DNA from: Trematomus loennbergii
Taxonomy: Eukaryota; Chordata; Actinopteri; Perciformes; Nototheniidae
Direction of reading: 5' to 3'
Length of the DNA stretch: 64,000 nucleotides
Assembly (NCBI GenBank): GCA_012861695.1
Contig: JAAOOA010000086.1
Location: forward strand, 24,724,403-24,788,402
Of the stretch, positions 46,096 to 59,051 are shown one piece after another. Under the pieces are notes generated by a model. It had not been told where the DNA came from, did no database searches, and was given only the letters and a program-made list of their open reading frames with translations. Position 1 is the first letter of the stretch. Each line of letters begins with the position of its first letter. A program made the translations under genes and the position numbers.

Positions 46096-47638
46096 TCAAA
46101 ACACTATTTAAATATAATATCATAATAAAATAACTTTTTTAAATATTACCTCATATGCAAATCTTGTGCAGGTTAGGTTAAAACGTATCATATTGCTGAT
46201 TATTGCCAACATACATCTCCATTATGGTGAAATATACAATATTATTAAGTAAGCTTTTTGCTTCTGAAATTAAGATGACATTCACCAACTGGCCGATGTG
46301 TATCTGTTGCATCCATCTTGCAGCGCCTAAATGCTGGGTTGGGTATTTTTGATCGGATTTGGACAGCAGTACCAAACGTAGGAGAGTAACAGGTGAAGTG
46401 CACAAATGTAGTTTTGTACATGTAGTTTTATGCTAGCACCTCACATCTTTGATTGAAAAGACTAAATAAGCTGCAACAAGGCAGTGATGCTGATCTTATC
46501 AAAGGAAATCATGCTTCTTTAAAAAAGGTAGGCTATGAGGTACAGTAAACCTATCCGTTTTGAAGCTTTGTGCAGTTAAGTACAGCGACGTGCAGTCAGA
46601 ACCTCACCGCACGTCACTAGTTAAGTATGATTAGTTCACAACATGAATCAATGAAGTGAGAAATCACTCAAAATAAGAATCCGTTTTCTGACAGTCACCT
46701 TATTACTTAGCTATCACTTAGCTGATCATGTCAGTACTGCTGAGAGGACAGGATTGGATTTATGAACGGCTGCTCCAGCAATTTAGTTTTTCACTTTCAT
46801 AAAGTTCAGAAGAAGCAGATGAAAAAGATGTGAAAGCAGCAGAGGTAGAGATCGTCAAACGCCAAAAACACCAGATCCTACATATCCCATAATTCCTCTG
46901 TCCGGTTACATTCCTAATTTCCTCACACAAGAGTGTCTGAAGACTTTCTGTCAAACTGATCTTCATGGGTAGAAATCTGTGGTGTGCTCCTTTAACTTCA
47001 AGTGACAGTGCTTCAATTTATATTTATTACATAACAGAAGAACGACATTGGCAGAACAAACTGTCTTGAAGCTACAAATGTTCTTCCTCCTGCATGCAAC
47101 ACTGAAATAAAGGGAGCATTTGACAGTGTTTTATTGAAAAGATACAGTTTAAAATGTTTGGACTTTGGACAAATTATAGTGAGCGTGGGTGGGATATTTC
47201 ATTTGGATCCAATTAAAAAACTGAAATGTTTTTATACTTCTCACTCGGTGCTGAAATGAGGCCAGAATATAGTGTGATGGATTACTGATCTTAAAGCCCC
47301 CTGGTTCCAAAGCTTTAATATTTAATGTACAGAGAAACACTTAAGACTGCATAACGACGCAGAGCCGCCAAGGTCCTTTCCATAAGTGTAGAATAATGTT
47401 TGCATCTGCCCATGATGAGGATCTGCTTCAAAATTAAATGGGTTCTTTCTTGGCCAATGAGACACACGTCCACTACAGAATCAAACCTGAAGTCTTTCTG
47501 TGATCCTGCTGACAAACCAACACCATACCAACCAATCAGACCAAAAACATAATTGGTGAGGTTTGAGGTTGAATAAAGGTTTGAAAAGGGACATTTAACT
47601 GGAAAATGTAAGTAGAATTTATTAATGTCAGCCCTTAA

Positions 47639-48007
47639 AGGTGGGGTATGTAATTTTGGAGAAACCGGCTCGAGATCGCTAGAATTTGAAAATACACAGC
47701 CGGAACAAATGTGCCACTTCCTTACAGAGCCCCTCCTCCAACACACACGTACGCGCACATGACCAATGAGGGCACGAGATAAGTTTGTGCACAGATGGAA
47801 GGCTGACAGGCAGGCAGGCCATCCAGGGGCCGGCTCAGATGATTGGTCGTGCTTTTTACAGTACTACAGCTTCCACAGATGACATTTTTTATGGATTTGT
47901 TGTCAAAGCACTTCAGATATTCATTGCTATCGGGATGTTAAGAGCATTCCATGGAATATAACAACAAGTGTATCTCGAGCCGGTTTCTCAAACTTACCTA
48001 CCCCCCT
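47639..48007. mobile_element. TTAA-target MITE, family A, copy 2
   Basis: TTAA at 47635-47638 and 48008-48011. This copy has the best-kept symmetry: AGAAACCGGCTCGAGAT near the left end pairs with TATCTCGAGCCGGTTTCTCA near the right, giving ~37-bp terminal inverted repeats. Orientation matches the other two copies. Confidence 0.9.
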
Positions 48008-48295
48008 TTAAGCTGATATCACACTTTTTTCCAATTGGAAATCAATGATTAACAAGTGAGATTCAAAAACACAGAAATCTCTCAAACCATCGACTATCGA
48101 ACAGATGTTGTGTGTGCATGCAGGACCTCATAGCTCATATTAAGACGGCAATTGAGAAAAACCTTTATCAGATTCAGTAGCTCCAAATTGGACTCTTTAT
48201 ATTGCATTACATTTAGCTACCACTTCATGCAAAGCAACTTGTAAAACACCTCCACACCTTTGGCCATGTTGCATTTTGGGTGATCTGCAGATCAG

Positions 48296-48485
48296 GGAGG
48301 CTGTGGCTCACTGGGATAGTACTTTGACCTTCGGATCAGGGGCACAGGTTCAAGCCCGCTGCAGCCCTTGTGTCCCTGGACCAGACACTTCTCCCTAAGT
48401 TGCTCCTCTGGGGATTGTCCACAGTATTGACTATATCTAAGTCGCTTTGGATAAAAGTGTCTAACAAGTAACATGTAATGTAATG
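48296..48485 (+). mobile_element. tRNA-derived SINE, copy 2
   Basis: Same family as 45897-46095: B box GGTTCAAGCCC, shared body GTTGCTCCTCTGGGGATTGT, and end AAGTCGCTTTGGATAAAAGT, GTCTAACAAGTAACATGTAA. The head is more worn. A further isolated SINE 3' end (GTCGCTTTGGATAAAAGCAT) is at 48576-48620, and a tRNA-like head in the opposite direction near 48640-48705. Confidence 0.8.
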
Positions 48486-48739
48486 TCAGGGGTTACACGT
48501 TCAAGGATATAAGTATTAAGATAGTTAACCCCAAAATGCTACCTTATGCATGTCTACCATATTGAAGTGTATGTCGGTCGCTTTGGATAAAAGCATCAGC
48601 CAAATACAATGTAATAATGTAGAGTTTGTTGCTTTGACATGTTGTCTGCCGAGGCTAGGGACTGAACCACTGACCCTCCGTTTGGTAGACGACCATGTCC
48701 AGCCAGAACTACTTCAACATGTAGTACAAAGCCTTGTAC

Positions 48740-48895
48740 ATATCCCATATCCCATATTCTATTGACATGTGTATATAGTCTTTTTGCACTACTTTTTATT
48801 TTGTATTTTGTATTTCTGTATTTTATTATATATGTTGCATTGTTGGAGGAGCTCGGGTCAGAAGATTTTCATTGCCAACACTTAAAGACTTTGAA
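48740..48895 (+). mobile_element. LINE 3' UTR fragment
   Basis: GTGTATATAGTCTTTTTGCA, then GCATTGTTGGAGGAGCTCGG and ATTTTCATTGCCAACACTT. Shares its signature with 34985-35240. It ends about 50 bp from the donor of ptpru exon 3, in intron 3. Confidence 0.6.
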
Positions 48896-48944
48896 TTTTA
48901 ATTGATGTTTTTGGGGTAAATGTGTAGCTTTGTGCAGCTCTTAC

Positions 48945-49216
48945 CTGGTATTCGCTGGGCCAGAAGGTGCTGACGGCGAGCTCCACCTGGTGCCACTGGC
49001 GGCCCTGGGAGCCGGAGATATTCCACACGGCGCTGCCCTTGGGGCCCCCGTTGACCCGGATGAAGACCTGCAGGTCTCCGGGGCTGTGGCCGTCACGGCT
49101 GTACAGGAAGTAGCTGAACTGGATGCAGTGTGTGTCGTTCTCGCTGAGCGGGAGCAAGAGAAGCTGAGCGCGCTGACCACCGAAATGCTGCGAGGAGTTC
49201 ACCATCATGAAGGAGC
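48945..49216 (-). CDS. ptpru: ptpru exon 3: most of the MAM domain
   Basis: This 272-bp exon encodes about 90 residues, from [10 protein letters not shown] to STFWPSEYQ, the central and largest part of the extracellular MAM domain. In R2B phosphatases that domain drives homophilic adhesion and dimer formation. The acceptor reads ccctgcag and the donor CAG|gtaag. The first two bases (GC) complete a Gly codon begun in exon 2, and the exon ends in phase 0. Three N-glycosylation sequons are visible (NSS, NDT, NIS), as is the MAM cysteine in DTHC. The run [14 protein letters not shown] and the stretch [15 protein letters not shown] are what I recall as PTPRU-specific; PTPRM and PTPRT differ there. 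Overlapping plus-strand open frames are antisense shadows caused by the high GC content. Exon 2 is not seen in the 14.8 kb to the right. Confidence 0.93.
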
Positions 49217-52200
49217 CTGCAGGGAGGATAAAGACACGTTAGGACAAGTGTTTCCGTAAAATAAAATGGTGCTGGTCAAAGTGTTTGGGAAGATTCAATG
49301 TCCCGGACAAAAGGGAGATATTCTGGTCAATTGTAATAAATAGTACATTCATCACTTGAAAGAAATAAAACATTACGAAGTCAAGAGATAGAAATCCCCA
49401 AACATATCAAACTTCGGAATATTCAATCAATCACTATTCAAAATGCCAAACAACGCTGGGAAGATAGATGGTAGATGATTGATGTATTCATCACATGTTT
49501 TGCCAATCATGGTTTGAATGTTTTTGTTGAATGTAAGCCATTTACTTTTCCATATATTTAGTTGTGTTCTTTTTATATTGGCTTAGAGATAATGATTAAT
49601 CTTATACTAACATTGCAAATGTCTGAGAATCAATGTTTATAAAAACCTAAAATACATGTTGTTGGATAACTTGCTTTTCTGAGCTTGCAAGTATATGTGC
49701 AGATGTTTAAATTAAACTCACAGAAAGTGTTGACTTTGTGCTTTAGCATCCTGAAAGTGCCACCACAGTGCCTTTTTACTATCAAACACCGGCTCTTAAA
49801 CACAGCTTAGAGGTAACTGCTTTCACAGATAAAGAGCAGTTTGAAACTTTAGGGCTAATAAAACACAACGACCTTGCCAAGCAAAGACTCGTCTTAGAGA
49901 CATCGGCGGCTATAAGCTCCACACTCCTTCTTCTCAATGAGCAGCCATTTCTGCACCTTCACCTGTCGGGCTATCTGAGTGACCTGAAGTAGGAAACATA
50001 ACAACATCCACCTCCACCCCGGATAGATATGTCATGTTGGTTTCACCCGCTGAAGAACGTCCGCTTTCTTATTTTATTTCTAAGTCTCTGAATAAGATCC
50101 CGAGAGCCAAAGTTGACAGGCTCAAGGTTGTTACCCAGAATATCTGTGTTATCCTCTCGGGCAATTTGTCTGTTTTTCAGAGTGTCTCTTGCTGCTTCTT
50201 CCACCAAGCATCCGTCAGTTTTGCAGCACCGCCTCTTATCTGGTGTGTTCAAAGCTGAGGCGCTGGGTGTCAGACCGGGCTTTCCTTTTGGTCGGAGGTT
50301 CAGAGAGTCGCTGCTGGCAGAAGAGATGCTCTGAACACGAGGGCGCGGTAATGACGGGCGTAAAGAGGGAGCTGAGCCTCTGACCGTGGCCTCCACAGAG
50401 CAGGGCAAGATCAATGTGAAGTGTACTTTTTATTTTAACTAGAAAGGATCCTTTTTGGACTTCCTAGAAACCCATTATAAATCAAAGTTACAGCATAAAA
50501 AACATTTAACCTTTAAACGATCTCTATGAAGTCAGAAAATAGATTTAGTTTTCTGTTTTTTCTCAAAATGTGTTATGGTTACATTTGTGATTTTTAAAAA
50601 ACTCACTTTTGTAGCAAAAAGCCAAAAGCTTTTTAGCCAAAGCACTTACAATGGTTTGGTCTTATTAAAAGCTAATGTACTTTGTCTTTGACTTTATTAG
50701 GATCCCAATTAAGAATAGTATTAGTATTAACATACTTCCTTTTTTTAAATGTGTGGAATAAAATACTTGTTCTACTAAATGATTAGTTTCCAACCATTTC
50801 CATCGTTTTCAGCCCATAAAATGCTCATTATCAGTTTGTATCACGAACTTGACAATAACTCACTGCAAGTACACGCACATTGTGAAATAATCGTATTTTG
50901 TGTGCCTATCATGTGCCTTAAGTTGTGAATTAAAACAAAACGAGTTGGTTAGGTCTCAGAAAAGATTCATTTCGGACAAAATAAATACGTTTGTTATGCA
51001 ACTTGAGTAACAAATGTACATCATGTTAGTTTAATAAGGGACATGCGTAAACTTCACCCATGAAAGTCTTGGGATGTTTGTATCCGTCCATCTGAAATCC
51101 TCGAACTTGGTCGCATTTCACAATTACCTTTGTTACGCTAGTTAATGTGCTGACTTTTGATTATACACTGCACATTTCCTGTGTTTATTTGACACATCTA
51201 TCCATGCTGAACTCGCTCTTTAAACTACGTCGCCTGACTTTCTCCCTTGCTCTTGTCATAATATCTACTGCCACTAGAGGTCGTCGCCTTACAAATTTGA
51301 ACCGAACTGCGATTATACACGATACAACTAGACGATAACGGCCTACTGAGACAATTAAGAGGTAAGAGTTGTGCCAAACCCCCTTAAATCTATCCTCCCG
51401 ATTACAACTGAGAGCACCCATACATAATTACTCTGTAGCTATGTCAGTTTGACAATAAAGAACCTTGAACCCATTTAATCGGCTGATAACATTTCAAGAA
51501 TTGTTTTCAGATTTTTGCATTAAAAGCCAGACTTGAACCGAGCAGTCATTTTTAAGTGAAATGAGTTTGTCCTGTCATGACTTTAGTTCCTTTTACAGGC
51601 TGCCGAATGTGCAAAGGTTGGAGAGCAGGAAAGGAGAGGCGTTCAGGATCAGGAGCATCAACAGCTATTGCATAACAGATGAAGCCTTGAGCAATGTCAA
51701 CTCGGCAACAAGAGCTAAAAGAACTCTGACATGCAAGTCTTTCCAATGAGAGGCGCCTATAGACGCAGGGACCGGTTGTTCTTCTGAGCTCTGAACACGC
51801 TCCTAGTTATTTGTTTGGAGGAGATTCAGTCACTATTTCTCATCACATCTAACTCTTAATGTGGCTAGGCTGAATGCACTAACTGTAAAACCCTTGGAGA
51901 ACAGTGTCAAGTCAAATGAATGTAACGAAATGTCTTCTAAAATTAAAAAACATGAAATGTACTGCAAAAAGGAAATGACTAAAGCCTCATTTAAGATCAA
52001 TATCAGGCAGATTTGGTTCAGTCTGATTGAAAACAAGAGGATACATATCTTTCAATAAATCTCAACCAATTAAGTCATTTTGTTCTAAAGAAAGATTCTT
52101 TCATCCAGCTCTAGTAAAAGAATGTTTTAACTTTAAAGCATCTGTGATTGCACTGAACTTGTTTTATGCATATTTAAACACGCTAAAAATGGCTAGTCCA

Positions 52201-52400
52201 ATATCAAAGTATATTATGTTGCAGAAATTCCCTCGTCACTATTTTGATGTTAAAAATATCTAGAATTAAACTCATTAAAGATTCAAACAAACCTCTAGTA
52301 ACGTTAAAGATAGTAATATATAATGTTCATGTCATCGTTCTTTCACTTTGAGTATTAAAAGAAAATGGTTCCCTGAAACAAAGCATGAAGTACTCCTTAA

Positions 52401-52778
52401 AGGTCCCATGTCATGGCCATTTCTACTGATCATAATTCCATTGTTGAGGTCTACTAGAATATATGTATATTGTGCAATTTTCCAAACTCACATTGGTTTC
52501 TCATACAGCATCTCTGTATAGTATGTGTATTCACTCTCTGTCCTAAACGGCTTGTTGGAGCTCCTGCCCCCCCCTGTCCCTGTGAGCCCAGTGGCCGTCT
52601 GCGAGACAGCGAGACAGCGACACAGCGCGAAACACACACACACCCGCAGCCTGGCTGGGAGTTTGTGTGTGTGTTCAGACTGAGTTCCGCGGTGTCTGGC
52701 TGTCTCGCCGACCCCACACCAGTGAGCCAGCTCACAGTGTCCCGCTCCTCGCAGCAGCGAGCCTCGCAACGTCCCGCC

Positions 52779-52814
<36 letters not shown>

Positions 52815-53080
52815 AAGTCCGCGGATTGGTCCAAACGTAACGGAGCCGTTACGTTACGTCACTATACCCGAAATACGTCACTATACCCAAGAAGTAAACA
52901 ATGGAAAAAGAGAAATCTCCAACGAGGCGTTCTGGGGCAGCATAGACAGGTCTTTGCTGTGTTAGAGTTTTACTCGCTACAGGGTGTACTTTGAGGGTTT
53001 GTGACTCTGCAGACCGTTTACATGCAGAAAGACCTTCATAACACACAAGGGGACGGGTAATAACCGGGAAAGCATGACCT
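52401..53080. mobile_element. TTAA-target MITE, family B, long copy
   Basis: TTAA at 52397-52400 and 53081-53084. The left end is AGGTCCCATGTCATGGCCAT. The right end is AAGCATGACCT, which lacks the ACATGGG found in the other copies. The middle holds a GC-rich segment with TG tract (52781-52811) absent from the shorter copy. Open frames of up to 174 codons here are not conserved genes. Confidence 0.82.
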
Positions 53081-53451
53081 TTAACTGATCTCTAAGTCCC
53101 CGTTTTATTAATCATTTTAGATCTTCAGCTGGCAAAATGTTCTCTAGCTTTATGTGAACAAATGTTGAACAGTTAAAAACAGACACTTGGAGATTTAAAA
53201 GAGTCTGTTTTATAACATGAAACACCTCGGGATAATGGTCTTAGATAAAGCTACTAATAGCACTGTTTGAAAAGTACAAAGGATTAGCATCCACATCAAA
53301 TGTAAGTAAGTATGCATGGCCCATTTCAGAATCAGATATATAAACAATTGTTGGATAATTTTAAGTATTGTATGACGACGTTGCATTTGTTAAATGTGGG
53401 GTTTATTTATTTGAAGTACTTCATATACCGCTGGGTAGCCTTAATATATCC

Positions 53452-54252
53452 AGCGGTGGAAAAGTATTCAGGTTTACTTAAAGGTAGGGTAGGTAAGAAT
53501 GGAGAAACCAGCTCGAGTGCGCTAAAATTTGAAAATACACAACCGGAAAAAATCTTCCTTACAGAGCCCCTCCTCCAACACACACGAACGCGCACATGAC
53601 CAATGAGGGCACGAGATAAGTTTGTGCACAGATGGAAGGCTGACAGGCAGGTAGGCCATCCAGTTATTTCAGCCGGGCCGGCTAAAATGATTGGTCGTGC
53701 TTTTTACAGCGCCACGGCTTCCACAGATGACATTTTTTGTATGTATTTATTGTCAAAGCATTTAATGTATTCATTGCTATCGGGATGTTAAGAGCATTCC
53801 ATGGAATATAACAAAAAGTGTTTCTGAAGTGAATTACCTACCCCACCTTTAAGTAAATAAACCAATACATTAATAATACAATCATCCACTTAAAGTATAG
53901 TAAAAATCCCATATTACAAATCTTATTTGGGAACATTTAAAAAGTATTTTCAGCAAAAATGTACTGAGGTTTAAGAAGTAAAAGTACCAATTGTGTGGAA
54001 AAATTGCCTCCATTTGTAATGTATTGTTATATTTTGACATTGTTGCATCATTATATTGTTGTATACAAACAAAGTTTTAAAAGACAAATTATTCATCTTC
54101 AGAACTGATTGAAATATATTAGAAATGTTACCTTTTGTACCTTAAACCGTAAAGTAGAAGTATAAAGTATCATAGAAACACTCAAATAAAGTAAAAGTAC
54201 TTCAAAATTGTATTTAAGTAAAGCACATAAGTAAATGTTAATTTCCACCACT
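53452..54252. repeat. 'AGTGGTGGAAAAGTATTC' fish repeat, split by a TTAA MITE
   Basis: The left end AGCGGTGGAAAAGTATTCAG and the right end GTTAATTTCCACCACT are inverted partners. The body has AAGTACTTCAAAATTGTATT and similar motifs. The 53482-53848 MITE sits at a TTAA only 30 bp inside the left end. Confidence 0.7.
53482..53848. mobile_element. TTAA-target MITE, family A, copy 3 (nested)
   Basis: TTAA at 53478-53481 and 53849-53852. Termini AGGTAGGGTAGGTAAGAATG and ACCTACCCCACCT. Very close to copy 1 at 37940-38320, with small deletions (for example a missing CCCCTTCCTTCAGACTTC-like stretch). Younger than the repeat it interrupts. Confidence 0.9.
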
Positions 54253-55115
54253 AAATATATAATTGAGGAGCACATGAATTCTAAAGTAGCATTAAGTGAA
54301 ATACTTAAGGACCCAAAATGTGTATTTAAGTACAGAATTTGAATTGATGTAGTTAGGGACATTTTACTGGTATTAATTGCAAATAAATGTAACATCTGAT
54401 GCAATGTGCTCAAGATGGGCGTGCACAGACAGAGGGATTGTGGGTAGTGTAGTTTCCTTGGTACTGTAGTTGAGGGAGAGTGCAATCAGAGCGCTGCCCG
54501 CCGCCATTAATCACACTGACACGGTTATTAAGACATAATGGCAACCGAGGGAATGCTTAAAGCAGAGAGATGGCTGTAATACTCACACACGGACATGAGG
54601 GACACACACACACACAAACCTGTCACACACACGCTGTCACACACACTGATGTCACACACACATCCTGCTGACCTTCCGCACAGTGAGCAGTGCGTCCCTC
54701 TTTATTCCTGCATCTATAATCTCATTTTCTTTCCTCTTCCTCTCAGCTGCTTTTAATCCAGATTGTCTCAAAAGTAACTGATCTTAAAGCGAGCACAGAT
54801 AGCCTGTTGATTCATTTTATTCTACCACCTGTTTTTCTGGAAACACAAACAACCATTAATCAAAGAAAAACATCAGTGAAGTGTTTCCTTTTCATCAGGG
54901 ATGAGAAATGATCCGGGAAATATTTTCTGCTGTTATTTTAGATTTGAGTGGATTTGTTGTTGCTGATAACTCACTGAAGACATTTCTGAATGTTTACTCC
55001 CGATGGCAGAGCTTTATTTAGGCAAATGCAAATTTGTGTTATAAGTCATTTCTGTCTGAGGCTTGATAACGTTTCATCATTTGGTGTTCAAAAGCAACAC
55101 ATTCACAGGGATTAA

Positions 55116-55434
55116 AGATCCCATGTCATGCTTTTCCGGTTATTACCCGTCCCCTTGTGTGTTATGTAGTTTTTAATGCATGTAAACGGTCTGCAGAGTC
55201 ACAAACCCTCAAAGTACACCCTGTAGCGAGTAAAACTCTAACACAGAAAAGACCTGTCTATGCCAGAACGCCTCGTTGGAGATTTCTCTTTTTCTTCCTG
55301 GGTATGGTGACGTGACCATGCTACCGTGCAACTGGAGCCTCGCAGATGGGGGTGCTGCAAATCCTAGTTTCCTAATTCTAGTATACCTCAACAATGGAAT
55401 TATGATCAGTGGAAATGGCCATGACATGGGACCT
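55116..55434. mobile_element. TTAA-target MITE, family B, short copy (inverted)
   Basis: TTAA at 55112-55115 and 55435-55438. Termini AGATCCCATGTCATGCTTTT and GGCCATGACATGGGACCT. It is the reverse orientation of 52401-53080: GTTATTACCCGTCCCCTTGT here is the complement of the block near 53050. Confidence 0.87.
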
Positions 55435-55639
55435 TTAAGGGAATATTCAGCCACCACATGATATCTCTCACTGTGTAACCTTTTCACAAGGAACCAAGAA
55501 TAACAATGAGAAAATGATTGATTAATTAAAGTAAACTAGGTTGTACCCAGGTAGATGGCAAGCTGAATCAACTGAGTCAATTGAGTTGGATAAATAATAT
55601 CGCTTCATGTGGCACTTGTCTCTATATCATGTTTTAAAT

Positions 55640-55895
55640 TGAAGTTGTCTGAAGTCCTCACCACCTGCTGCTCTTGCAGTAACAAGTAGTGTACTTTTTT
55701 TATTTGTCCTAATGTGCACAATGTAGTGACTGCTTTTTCGTCTTTTGTTTTCTTAGTTATGTTCTCTGTATTTTATATGTTTGTGTTTTGTGTTATGTGT
55801 AACGTTGCTGCCTTCTTGGCCAGGTCAGCATTGAAAATGAGATTTTATCTCAATGTTTTTATCTGGTTAAATAAAGGTTAAATAAAAAAATAAAA
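55640..55895 (+). mobile_element. L2-like LINE 3' UTR fragment
   Basis: Ends CTTGGCCAGGTCAGCATTGA, AAATGAGATTTTATCTCAAT, CTGGTTAAATAAAGGTTAAA, the standard 3' end of fish L2-type elements, then a run of TAAAAAAA units. No coding part. The left limit is approximate. Confidence 0.7.
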
Positions 55896-57254
55896 AAATA
55901 AATGTTGAGAGAAATCTATTAAAATAGTGTGTAAATACCTTCTATGTTCACATTTTGTTTTATTATTATGTGAATTATGCCAGATTTGAGCTAATAGCTC
56001 ATTTCAATCTGCAGTCCTATTCATCCAAAGAGTTACATTTTGAGTGTGTGAAAGTGAAGTGTTCCTTTAATGTGTGGCCTGGATGGTGCCATTGCCTTCA
56101 AGGTCAGGGTAGCATAGGAAAAAGAGAGGAAAAATATAAGATACAGGTGAAATCCGGGTCATATCCATGAACCTTAGTGTAAAAAAACCTTAAGATGCAT
56201 GTCACCAATCCTCCCTTGCCTCCCCCGGCTCCATCTCCCACACAACGGCACAGATGAGATGTCAACCTGGCAGAAATATCCTGATAACAAGCAGCTGCTG
56301 TCCTCTGAGACCTCGCTGTGTTCCTGGGAATCCTCTCTCCGTCACCTGAAGCCTGGCAGTTTCTGGGTTATACCCCCCTCCTCCTTTACCTCCCCCGCTG
56401 CTGCTTTGATGTGCCAGTTCTCGGGGGGGCTCTGTGGATAAATTGCTTTTTCTTCAGCTTAGAGAGCTGGACCTCCTCATTGTTGGAGGGCAAGTCTCCA
56501 ACTGTCCTCGTGACAGGAGAGGACTCTCAGCCTCAGATACAGTAACTTCTCCCTTTGTTCTTTTCAAATATCTCCAAGCAACTTGTCCTTTTCTGGAAAC
56601 CAAATATAGACACAGCCTCTGTGAAGTGTCTTTGTTAAGCTCACGTCCTTTGTTGTACTGTAAGAGCGAAGAACAAGGAGATTTAAAGGCACTATACTGT
56701 ATATGAGTTTTTCTTGCAAATATAATGTAAGATGAGTCAGGCCTTGTTATGAATCGATCATTGCTTTAACCCAGTGGCGAACCGTCAGGCCTTCAAGGTA
56801 TTCAGAGAATACCCTGGAACACTCGGATAAAACAAACACAAAATTGATTTAATTATATAAATAAAATGTAATCACAATGTATGTAAAATGAATAAATGAG
56901 AATGGTATCTGTGTTGTTGATTGTAATATTACAGTGTTACGTTGATTTGTTTCTCCTTCTCGGTCCATGCACTACGCATTTCAGTGGTTTTGTGTTAGAA
57001 AATAAAAGCAACAATCAGATATGTTTCTGGGTCTCTGGGTAGAATATCCTTCAACCAAGGTATTCTATATCCTTGATAGAATGCCCTGGCCTCACACTGA
57101 ATGAGAGCGTACCTTTGGACTGACAGTTTGATCAACCAATCATATATTGATTTGTAGCCAATGGGCGTAGTTCCCTCTCGGTTCCAGGGTATTCTAGAAG
57201 GCCCGGTAGTTCACTGGCTCGAGACAGAGGATCAAGATAAGGCGGTGGCGGAGG

Positions 57255-57453
<199 letters not shown>

Positions 57454-57611
57454 TACAGAAGGTCCAGTTGTGATAGACACGGTTCGCCACTGCTTTAACC
57501 ACAATAAAGCTGCATGATTATTCAACTCCTCGATTATCGACAGAAGGGAAATCTTGATATTTTGATAATCGGGTCCTTTATAAAGTAATATTTCTTGCAA
57601 AAGATGGCAGA

Positions 57612-57704
57612 AAATGTCCTTTTCAGCCTCTCAAATATGTAGAAATGTCCTTTTCAGCCTCTCAAATATGTAGAAATGTCCTTTTCAGCCTCTCAAATAT
57701 GTAG
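57612..57704. repeat. 31-bp tandem repeat, 3 exact units
   Basis: The unit AAATGTCCTTTTCAGCCTCT then CAAATATGTAG is repeated three times without change (starts 57612, 57643, 57674), so the duplication is recent or maintained. Confidence 0.93.
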
Positions 57705-58874
57705 TATTCCAGCTTATGTGTTTGATACCATATTAAACTGAATATGTTTGGGTTTTCGGCTGACAAAAGAAGTCTGTTAGGGATGTTGCACTTTAAGAAA
57801 CACAATATTTTTCCAACATTTGATAAAGCAATTCATCTAGAGTGGCAGATTAATCGATAATGACTTGCTGTATCGCCTCATGAGGCTGCAGGTTGTTTCA
57901 TTAATACCTCTTTGCCTGATGGGAAATATTCACTAATCCCAGAGCTCAGGTAACAATATTACTTTCTGTTTATGAGGTTAGGACTTCAAGTTAATTAGCC
58001 ATGTCAGAAACAGAGAATTAGTACTTCCATCTGCCCAGAGAAGCTACATCTATTTACTCTAGGACTGAAACTATTAATCGTGTTCTCTCTCTTTTCATCT
58101 GCAGATGATTTTTGATGAATGAATGAATTTGGTCTTGCCCATCACAATTTTCCAAAAGCACAAGATATCGTCATTAAAAGTCTTGTTCTTGTTGTTGTTG
58201 TTGTGTCCAAAAACCACAAAATATCCAATTAACTTTAATGAAACACCAACAAAAGCGGCACACTCTCACATTTGTTGAGTTTGTATGCATCAACTATTCA
58301 ATTAAATCATTGCATCTCGTATTCATGCCTGTTCCAGCACAAAATAACAGAACTGAAGATTTATTTCTTAATTTTTTAGGAACTGAAATTAATGATTTCT
58401 TCCATAACTGTGCAAATAGTTATGAATTAAGAACTAATAATTAGGAAGGTTCAGAATAGAATATATCAATATTAGGAGGGCAAGATCATATTGAATTTCT
58501 TTTATGACGCTTAAGGTTTAGGAATAAACTGTCAAAAATATTATTTCTTACTATAACAAATATTAATGCTAGCAGATTTAGGCACATTTAGCTGATCCGT
58601 ACTTTTTTCTTACATAAGGTTTCTTGGAATTTAATCATTTTAAGCACATAAAGCATAATATTTAACATTTAATATCTTTTTTGTTTGAATAAAATATTGA
58701 CTTTAAGATAAAAGATGAGAGATCAGTTGAAGGTTAGCTCTCTCGCAGTCAGAACAGGCTCGGTTCATTTTACCTTCATGGAGTTATTCAACGTGATTGA
58801 TGCCGTAATTAGAAACTTGATAAAATGTATGAAGATATTACCGGCTCTGATAACCTTACCCGACATCCATAAGG

Positions 58875-59051
58875 ACACGCACACAGAGAGAGAGGAGCGT
58901 ACTGTACATGCACGGACGCACACACACGCACGCACGCACGCACAGAGAGAGAGGAGCGTACTGTACACGCATGCATGCACGCACGCACGCACGCACACAG
59001 AGAGAGAGGAGCGTACTGTACACGTACGCACGCACACACACGCACACACAG
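58875..59051. repeat. Compound VNTR of ACGC/CA plus a conserved 26-bp core
   Basis: The core CACAGAGAGAGAGGAGCGTA, CTGTAC occurs three times (near 58880, 58941, 58997), separated by variable (ACGC)n/(ATGC)n/(CA)n spacers. It yields false Thr/His/Arg-rich frames. Confidence 0.9.

Noticed and set aside
48930..49259. 109-codon plus-strand frame over the MAM exon
   Set aside because: Antisense shadow of ptpru exon 3; the minus strand carries the conserved protein and correct splice sites.
50043..50414. 123-codon minus-strand frame that might be ptpru exon 2 or 1
   Set aside because: It has none of the MAM-start residues and no signal peptide. It is probably a chance frame in a GC-richer intronic patch.
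52470..52994. 174-codon plus-strand frame
   Set aside because: It lies wholly within a TTAA-flanked MITE and runs through a TG tract, with no similarity I can name.
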